A DNA stretch of 64,000 bases from Lotus japonicus. Lineage: Eukaryota > Streptophyta > Magnoliopsida > Fabales > Fabaceae. The translations under genes were made by a program, and so were the position numbers. The notes under the pieces are model-generated. The model was not told the origin of the DNA. It did not search any database and worked only from the letters and a program-made list of their open reading frames with translations. Location of the stretch: positions 12,724,150 to 12,788,149 of the forward strand of contig NC_080042.1 of NCBI RefSeq assembly GCF_012489685.1. Direction: 5' to 3'. Below are positions 57,231 through 64,000 of this stretch, piece after piece (within the stretch, counting starts at the first letter, position 1; every line of letters starts with the position of its first letter).

Positions 57231-58020
57231 TGTCAAGTTGTTTACCGTGATATTTGGTAAACAAACATCTTCCAAATTCGACTGGAAAAAGTTTAAGAGT
57301 TTTGCGAATTAAGGGTTCTTTTGGGAAAACGTCTTGCCAAAGCGCGTGTGAAATTGGGTTTTTCGACAACCGTGTGTCAAAGTATAAAAGGAAATAAAGA
57401 TTCGAAAGCAAAACGCAAGGCAATCAAAAGTGCTTGAAGATAAAATTCACTAATTAAAAAGCTTTACATCAATCCAAACCCATAAAATCGACAGTAAATC
57501 TAACAAAAGCAACAATGACAACAAATTCGAAACTATCTAAGTGCAGGAATCGTAAATGGCTGGCTCGGCAGCATACTCCTCCATGATCACGTTAGGCTCG
57601 TTGAGTCTCTTTGATGCGAACATGAGAGCTTTGTAGTGATTTTTAGAGTTTAGTTAGGAACCCTTTCTTCTGCATTAAACTCTCCTATTTATAGAGCTCT
57701 ATGTCCTGTATGAACTTGGCGGTTTCTTCTTCCTTGCTGGACGAGTTAGTGGGTCTTACCCCCTCCCCCCCACGATCTGCTGCTTGCTCCGGAAGTTCCA
57801 TGCTTAGTGGTGGAGATGATGTTCTTCAACCGCCTCTTGGCCACGTCATGGGAAGCGCACGTTCTCTTACTCAGTCAATGGTAGCACGTGTTTAGGGTGC
57901 CCGCGTTTGTAGCAACGGTTATCAACATCCCCTCGTCGAAATCTGCTATCCATTTAACTTGGCATTTTTTCTCACCTCTCCTGGTTCATTTTCGACTGCC
58001 CCATGTGTTTTGGGCCAACA
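57231..58020 (-). repeat. 3' LTR of the right-edge Tat element
   Basis: The start is fixed by the adjacent polypurine tract; the end is approximate. The internal TATA box fits a U3/R boundary. Confidence 0.6.
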
Positions 58021-58352
58021 GATGCCCCCCAAAAATGTTGATTCTCGACTACCAGGCTTTGGAGGGATCAAGCATTTTTTGAACTTGAATTTCGAATAGA
58101 ACTGTCATTCGCTTGTAACCTATGCCCTTTTGACTTCATGTCCAATCAGAAATCATAGCGTCTGACTTCACTCCAGTCAGAAGCTTTAGCGTCTGACTTC
58201 ACCTGCTCATCCGCCGTCTCTTTACTAGAGTAATCATGGCTCCTTTTTAGCCTACATGTTAGGACTCTACGGTTATATAATAAAATAACCGTTGGATTTC
58301 AAATTTTATGCAACATCGCGTAATGTGGCTTCACGTCCGTCTCTTCGTTGGC

Positions 58353-58361
58353 CTATAAATA
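58353..58361 (+). promoter_or_regulatory. TATA box of the PMD gene
   Basis: CTATAAATA lies about 165 bases upstream of the preferred start codon. A 27-base sequence (AATTTTATGCAACATCGC...) is present at 58302-58328 and again at 58447-58473, one copy on each side of the box. Confidence 0.7.
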
Positions 58362-58518
58362 CGCCATTGTTGCTTCCTTGCAAGCTTTACAACTTCTGAA
58401 TCATCCAAGCTTCGTCTAGTTTATGCTAATGTGGTTTCTGCTTTACAATTTTATGCAACATCGCGTAATGTGGTTTATGCTTCTTCCTTTCTCTCTGGTG
58501 CATTCTTTGACCGCTTTC

Positions 58519-61500
58519 ATGGCTTCTGATTCTGACAACATCATTCCATTGGCTTCTGCTTTTGAAATGAATGAAGCCAAACGAGTCCCTATTCCAGACC
58601 CACCGTATGAGGCGGAGAAGAGGGCTATCTGGAAATCTCAGGTACTCATCCCTATCTCTGTTAATGGTACCTTACGTGCCATCTTAGGTCCCTTGAAGAA
58701 AGCGAAAAAGGATAGGCTTACTAGTCTTCCTGATGGTTATGAACAATTTCACCCCAGTATTCGTGGGGAAGAGCTTATTCTTGCTTTTCAACCTTCCTAT
58801 CGCTTGCCCTTTCTGAAAGATCCCAAAAGGGCTTTTAGATCTGCCCCGCCCAATCCGACTGCTGTTGACGGAGCCTATTTGAAATGGCTTGATAGGGTGG
58901 AAGCCAGTAAGTCTGGGCACTGGAAGGTCACCGGGATTTTCGACCTAATTCAGTTGTCGAGATCGCCAATCTCTTATAACCCTGCTATGCTCTTGAGCTC
59001 ACTCTTCTTTTGGGAAAGGTCTACCAACAGCTTTCATGTTCCTTTTGGCATGATCACTCCCACTCTTCTCGACGTCGCTGCCATCACTGGCCTTTGGGTT
59101 GTGGGTGATGATTATCATTCCTCTGCTGCCCCAACGGAACCCATCGCCATTTCGACGGACAACATAGCCTTCAGCAGATTCATTAAAGATCATTATGTCG
59201 AAGACGGTGAAGTTTCTGATGCTGAGCATGTTGCGTTTCTCTTATATTGGCTTTCTGCTTATGTATTCGGTACCAAGTCTCTGAGGATTCCTACCAAGCT
59301 TCTTCCTTTGGCTAACTTGTTGCATGAGGGTCAAACAATTGCTATGGCTAGACTTGTGCTTGGTAACCTTTATCAGATGATTAATGAAGCAGTAGCCGAT
59401 ATTCGAGATCCCAAAGTTGTGTCTCTGAACGCAGCCGGTCCATTGTGGTTGCTTCAGTTTTGGATGAATACGGTTTTCGATTCGTTTCTCCCAGCCAAGA
59501 AACCTCCTTCCATGGTGTCCAACACAAGGATTGACGTTCACAAGCTTGAAACCCTAACCCCTCCTTATGATGCTTCGACCTTTGAAGCCGATTTCAAAAA
59601 GTATTTCACCATGCTCTTCGAACTGAAGCGCTACCGTTCCAGTTTTGCACCATACAGCAAACCCTCTTATGGCCCTCGGGGGCTAAGAAACTCCTACCCC
59701 AACCTTCCTAATTCAGAGGATCTCTCTCAACATCATATCGAACTCTGGCAAACCATACTATCCCCTAGGGTGCTGACTATTAATTTTGCCAGTAATGACT
59801 TCACCTTGTGCGGTTATAACCCCCAGCTTGTTTCTCGATAATTTGGGCTAAGTCAAGATTTGCCCAACACATTGTTCGATCAATTTCTTGTCATTTATCC
59901 TGGCGCCGTCACCAAACGTAGTGCCTTTGACACCACTATCAACTACTACAATGAGGAGCTGATCGGCCTTAGCCCTTTTAACTTTGCTCCATCCTTTTAT
60001 GTCACCAAGGCATTTAAAACTTGGTGGTCTACTTATTGGAGCGACATTTCGATGCCGATTGAAGATTGTTTCCAGCGCATAACAAATGTTTTTCTTTTGC
60101 AGAAACAAGCTCCTAAGAAGACCAAAGGTATGCATACGTCTGAGATCAACGCCTTCCAGCAATTCTTCGGTGTAGTATATTTTCCGGGTCCTCGACTTCA
60201 AGAGACTGTTGCCAAAGCGGCTCGAGTTCTCAGGCAAATGTGGGAATCTAAAGCCAAGAAAACTCGATTGATCATTCCTTCTGATGAGGATGGTCTTTCT
60301 TTCATTATTCGAAAAACAGGCTTTAAATTCCCACCATTGCCTACTTGTAAGTATGCTTTGGCCTTTCCATTGGTCCTTCCTAAGTGGGTTGACCATGTAA
60401 GTATCAAGAACTTTTATCATAGCGCGTTGCCTCCTCGGAAGCGGGTGACCTGGACTAAGTGTTACTTATGGAATTTTCCTTTCCATGTGCTGGTCGAAAT
60501 CTTCAACCACATATCGATAAGAACGCTTATTGGTCAAGGTAACTATTTCGACCTGACATTTTTGCGATATTTATGGCTTAACTCTTCTTTGCTCTTTTCT
60601 TGCAGCTGAGCCAATTCCTCGATCAACTTCTCAAGCCTCTCCCCGAGTGACTTCTGCTACTATTGAGATTGATGATGATGATGATGATGTTAGTCTGGCC
60701 GATAAGCTCAAAGTGCCCAAGGTAATATCTCGGCTGTGGAGCTTCGTTCTTTCTTTGATATATACCCTTTATGACCTTTTTCTTTTATCTCAGAGTCGAA
60801 AACGAGGGGCCACGCCTACCACTACTGCAAGCCAGAAAAAGGCCAAAGGTGCTGGTGGGTCAGCTGTGAGAAATCCTTCCCCGGTTAAGTCGGCTAGCTA
60901 TCATGAAGAGATCCAGCAAGGTGATGATCAACAGGCTTCCAACCCTCTTCCTCAAGACACTACACTTATTCCTGTCGAGATGGCTTCGGCCAAGAAGACC
61001 TCCAGGAAGAAGTCTGGTCACAAATCTGGCAGCCCCTCTTCTCGCCATTCCAGGAGTTCGACAAGATCCAGTCCTCTTAAAGAGTCTGCCCCTAAGGTAA
61101 GTTGTCGTGATTCACATCTCATCTCGATTTGTTTTCCTTTCTTCCCCCTCAACTATTTCCACTTTTTATTCTTCAGAGGGTTGGCATGTCTAAAATGGCT
61201 GTGCCTCGAGCCACATGGTTTCCTCCTAATCCCCCACCAGTTGTTCTGTCTAGTTCTTTGAGCAGTTTGAAATCCTCGAGCTCGAGTTTAGACTCTAACG
61301 AGTCGGACCCTGTGTGGGACAAGTTGACATTCTATTTTAACTCGAAACCAATCGCTTGGCAGCATCCTGGTTGCGAACCTCATTATACCAAAGAATGTCG
61401 AGATAATTTTTCTAATTTTCCTCCGCAGGATACTCAGAACGCGTCTCCTCCAGTTCGTGAAGGAAGTATGCCACATGTCGAAGTACGGAGTGGCGAAGGC

Positions 61501-62421
61501 CAAGTGCCCCCAGTCACTCAGCCTGACCGGGTGATTGGTGTCATGCCTCCCCCAAAGGCTGATGCTCTAGCCTCGACACAATCTGATCCTTCTCCCTAGC
61601 TTCAACGGGACGCTAGAGTTGCTTTGCTTTCTCCTCATGCCAAAGGAGGTTCGGCTTCTTCCAAGACAACAGCTTCTTCTCACACTTCTGGTGAGAGACT
61701 TAATGCCCTTTTGGTCCAAGACCCATTCGCCACTCTTCAAAGTTTCTTTGATGTCACTCTGAATCTCGATTCTTCACCACATCATACTGAAACTACCAAG
61801 ACCGCTCAATCTAGCGGGGTAGTCAGTTCCGGCCAGATTGAAGAAGCTTTGAGTAAGCTGAAGGGGTTAATCTTCGACGGGGATTTCATCGACAGTGTCC
61901 GGGCCAACCCTCAACCAGGCCATGACGTCAAGGAGTTGCCTACTTTCCTGTTGGGCCAGCGGCTCGACAAAGTTCAGGCAGATGCTCTTGTCGAGCTTCA
62001 GACTTTCTTGGTTGACCTTTTGGCCACACTTGACAAGGCCTACACTGTGGAGCAGTTCATCAGGACTAAAGAGGCACAAGTGGCTTCTAACACTAATGGG
62101 CTCTTGACTGCAAAAGATGAGATCCTTAAGCTGACTGCCCGGAAGACTCTTATAACAACTGATTTGTCAAGTATTGATGCTCGGCTGGATGAGCTTCAGA
62201 GGGAAATGGCAAGACTTGAGAAGGAGAAGGAAATGCTGATTGAAGAAGGTCCAGTCGTGAATGCCCGGCTGACTACTCTAGCTGCTGAATGTGCAAGTGT
62301 GATGTTGTCGACGTCTCAACTCTCCAAGGAGGTTGCAGCAGAGCAGGGTGTTAAGCAGAGCTTGGATGCAAGGATCGCTGCTGCCGGTGTTCAACTTGAA
62401 GCCTTTAAATCGAGGATTTAG
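58519..62421 (+). pseudogene. Plant mobile domain (PMD) gene carried antisense in the Tat element, four exons
   Basis: Exons 58519-60538, 60606-60721, 60794-61096 and 61177-62421 join in frame through short GT-AG introns (67, 72 and 80 bases), for about 1227 residues. The N-terminal half is a PMD ('aminotransferase-like, plant mobile domain') protein: GHWKVTGIFDLIQLSRSPI, FHVPFGMITPTLLDVAAITG (the usual 'F.LP.GE.T.TL.DV..L.GL' signature), then LLYWLSAYVFGTKS. A Ser/Lys-rich linker follows, then a C-terminal coiled coil (about 62090-62420). Two in-frame stops, TAA 59839-59841 and TAG 61597-61599, break it, while flanking frames stay open. The start chosen is MASDSDNII; an upstream in-frame ATG at 58423 would add a hydrophobic lead. 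PMD proteins occur as host silencing factors (MAIN/MAIL1) and in transposons; the role here is unknown. Confidence 0.85.
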
Positions 62422-62959
62422 GACTCTTTACTTTCCATTCATTTCCTTTGGGTTTGTAATGGCCATGTGTTTGTATGGCCTTTGTTGCCAATGTTTGTGA
62501 TGTCCGTATTATATGACGTTGTTCAACAATGAATTTGCATTAATGATGTCGACATGATTTGTCTTCTGACTGAGCTTTTATTGTCGAGTTCGCATTATCT
62601 TGTTAAAATACTCCTTGCGTAGTATTTATGAGTTTCATACCATTTAGCTTGACATCTTTTGTGGTAATCTAACTTTCCATCTTCCAAACCATTAACCAAC
62701 ATCTTGGAAAATAGGGTAATTTATGACGTTCTTTCACCACGTTCTTGTTCAACGACGAAAGAACTTCCTCCACTCACGGTAGTGGCTGACGTGGCTAACT
62801 GTGCTTGGTTAACGATTTGGCAACTGCATGCCATGCATTAATACGGCTGTTTGTTTCATTTCTATTATAAATAAAGCCGTTTTTTTACCCTTTCTCATCA
62901 GTAACTTCTCCTCTCCATTCTCATCTTCTCCCTGCCACTACAACCTTCATTTTTTGATT
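62422..62959. other. Intergenic spacer with promoter of the short antisense gene
   Basis: 3' end of the PMD gene and a TATA-like TATTATAAATAAA at 62863-62875, about 90 bases before the next start codon. No ORF of its own. Confidence 0.5.
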
Positions 62960-63433
62960 ATGGATAGTAGACGTATCCTTCACCGCATCCGAGATATGGC
63001 CTTCCACCATAACCTTTTTCACGGCATGTATAAGTCTTCTTCTCGCCTCGATGAGCTTTTAGGGCTCATTGATCAACTGCTCCAAAGGCCCATCATTGCA
63101 CGCGTTAGGATCCCTCTTCAGGAGTTCCGGGGGCTACTCTTCGAAGCCAAGCCTCTGTTTGAAGAATTCAGGAAGCTTTCCGTGATGGTGTTTTTCCAGG
63201 AGTATCAAATAGATGAGTTGAAGGAGAAGTTCAACTTTCTCCAAGCCTCCTTGGACCAGCAAGACCCGGAAGGTCTCGTTCGACTGGCTGTCGAGATATC
63301 TACGGTCTCTCTTGAAGACCTAACTGCTCGTCAGAAGAAAGCTCAACTTGAGGGCCAGATGGCAGCGCTGGCGGATCAACTGGAACCTATGCAAGCTAGA
63401 TATGATGGATATAAAGCTAATCTTCCGTTCTAG
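62960..63433 (+). CDS. Short coiled-coil protein, second antisense gene of the Tat element
   Basis: 157 residues from MDSRRILHRIRDMAFHHN, chosen because it follows the TATA box at normal leader distance; the ORF is open farther upstream to 62828. It is mostly helical and charged (EKFNFLQASLDQQDPEG, TARQKKAQLEGQMAALADQL), with predicted coiled coil in the last third. No breaks. I do not recognise a family. It lies between the PMD gene and pol, in the same orientation as the PMD gene. Its last about 114 bases overlap the opposite-strand pol ORF. It could be a detached exon of an antisense gene, but it has its own promoter-like sequence and stop. Confidence 0.6.
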   Translation: MDSRRILHRIRDMAFHHNLFHGMYKSSSRLDELLGLIDQLLQRPIIARVRIPLQEFRGLLFEAKPLFEEFRKLSVMVFFQEYQIDELKEKFNFLQASLDQQDPEGLVRLAVEISTVSLEDLTARQKKAQLEGQMAALADQLEPMQARYDGYKANLPF

Positions 63434-64000
63434 GCTTTTAATTAATTTTTTTTTCTCGCCATACGTGTAATGTCCTATTTTGATTAATGAAACATTTCTT
63501 GTTTGGCGATTTCGACACTTTCTTCTATTCGATTTTGCATCATGCAGCATTGGCTTATACGCTTTTAGGTATTTGCCATTTATTGTAACAAATTGATGCT
63601 GACCGCTTAATTCTTTAATCACGTAGGCATTATTAGATAGTGCTTTCTCGACTTTAAACGACCCTTCCCAATTGGGGGCCCATTTTCCGTAGGCCCTATC
63701 TTTCTTATCCATTGGCAGGATAACCTTCCACACGTAGTCCCCTGTGGCAAAAGATCGATTTTTAACCTTCTTGTTGTATGCTTTAGCTATGCGATCCTTC
63801 TGCCTCAATAAGACGTCTAACGCCAAGACTCTTTCTTCGTCGAGATTTACCAATTCGTCTAGCATCATGTTCCAATAGACTTCGCTTGGGATTTCTTCTT
63901 GTCTTTGAATTCTGCACGATTGCAAGTATACTTCTGCGGGTAGCACAGCTTCTTGGCCATAGGCCAGTCGAAAAGGTGTTGTTCCTGTCGCTTCCCTTGG
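63320..64000 (-). pseudogene. Integrase C-terminus of the right-edge Tat element, partial
   Basis: The frame is open from the right edge and reads TPFRLAYGQEAVLPAEV, then LDELVNLDEERVLALDVLLR, FATGDYVWKVILP and YGKWAPNWEGSFKVEKAL. This is the tail of a Tat-type integrase (the 'TPF.L.YG..AVLP.E' hinge and the 'G.W.P.WEGP..V' module). It probably ends soon after NGKYLKAYKP (about 63548); the further residues down to 63320 look like read-through. Most of pol lies outside the window, so intactness cannot be judged. Confidence 0.88.

Larger units (their letters stand above)
57231..64000 (-). mobile_element. 3' half of a Tat-type Ty3/gypsy element with two antisense genes
   Basis: Reading the minus strand from the right edge: integrase C-terminus, two genes in opposite orientation, a purine tract (TTTTTGGGGGGCATC at 58035-58021), then an LTR that starts TGTTGGCCCAAAACAC at 58020. 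The LTR has a TATA box (CTATAAATAGGAG, minus, near 57692) and probably ends at 57231 (plus TGTCAAGTTG). The left boundary is a guess, because the other LTR is outside the window. Position of the extra genes and the integrase type place it in the Tat lineage. Confidence 0.75.

Overview
The window is nuclear plant DNA. It is AT-rich, has GT-AG introns, and carries three plant host genes together with dense, nested transposable elements of plant families. The receptor-kinase and KIN-type stress genes, a single-exon ACA-type calcium pump and the GGCTTAATTGC/GGCTTAATTCC-type Mutator termini suggest a eudicot, most likely a legume. The legume assignment is inference.

Host genes lie only in the first 16 kb. 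At the left edge are the first two exons of an NSP-interacting-kinase-like LRR receptor kinase (minus strand). At about 11.4-11.9 kb is a three-exon KIN1/KIN2-like stress gene (plus). At 12.3-15.4 kb is a complete, intronless autoinhibited Ca2+-ATPase of the ACA12/ACA13 type (minus). The gaps between them hold short DNA transposons with readable ends: a hAT (1565-2150), a MULE (3649-4740), a hAT containing a MULE that has captured a GRF-type zinc-finger fragment (5453-6605), a MULE with hairpin arrays (6700-7737), and three PIF/Harbinger-type MITEs (7951-8304, 8423-8834, 10075-10466).

From 16 kb on the sequence is a transposon stack. A LINE 3' fragment is followed by Helitron A (plus, to 23872). 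Helitron A contains Helitron B (minus, 16866-20895) and a MULE (21185-23610), and the MULE is split by a solo LTR (22405-23392). Next comes a full-length Ty3/gypsy Tat-type retrotransposon (23942-33460) with 358-bp LTRs, a 5-bp target duplication, a broken gag-pol, and a spliced antisense gene of the 'putative gypsy type transposon' family. From 33.5 to 57 kb there are retroposon tails, a SINE, a truncated tRNA-Asp-primed gypsy element, a hAT MITE, a palindrome with 1.25-kb arms, a 3.4-kb solo LTR carrying a 36-bp-period array of covarying hairpins, two degenerate Tat fragments, a non-autonomous tRNA-Asp-primed element and a Stowaway MITE. The right edge (about 57.2 kb to beyond 64 kb) is the 3' half of a minus-strand Tat element. 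Between its pol and 3' LTR it carries two plus-strand genes: a four-exon plant mobile domain (PMD) gene and a short coiled-coil gene.

The strongest candidates for something new are the hairpin array in the solo LTR, the long palindrome, and the two Tat elements carrying unrelated antisense genes in the same position.
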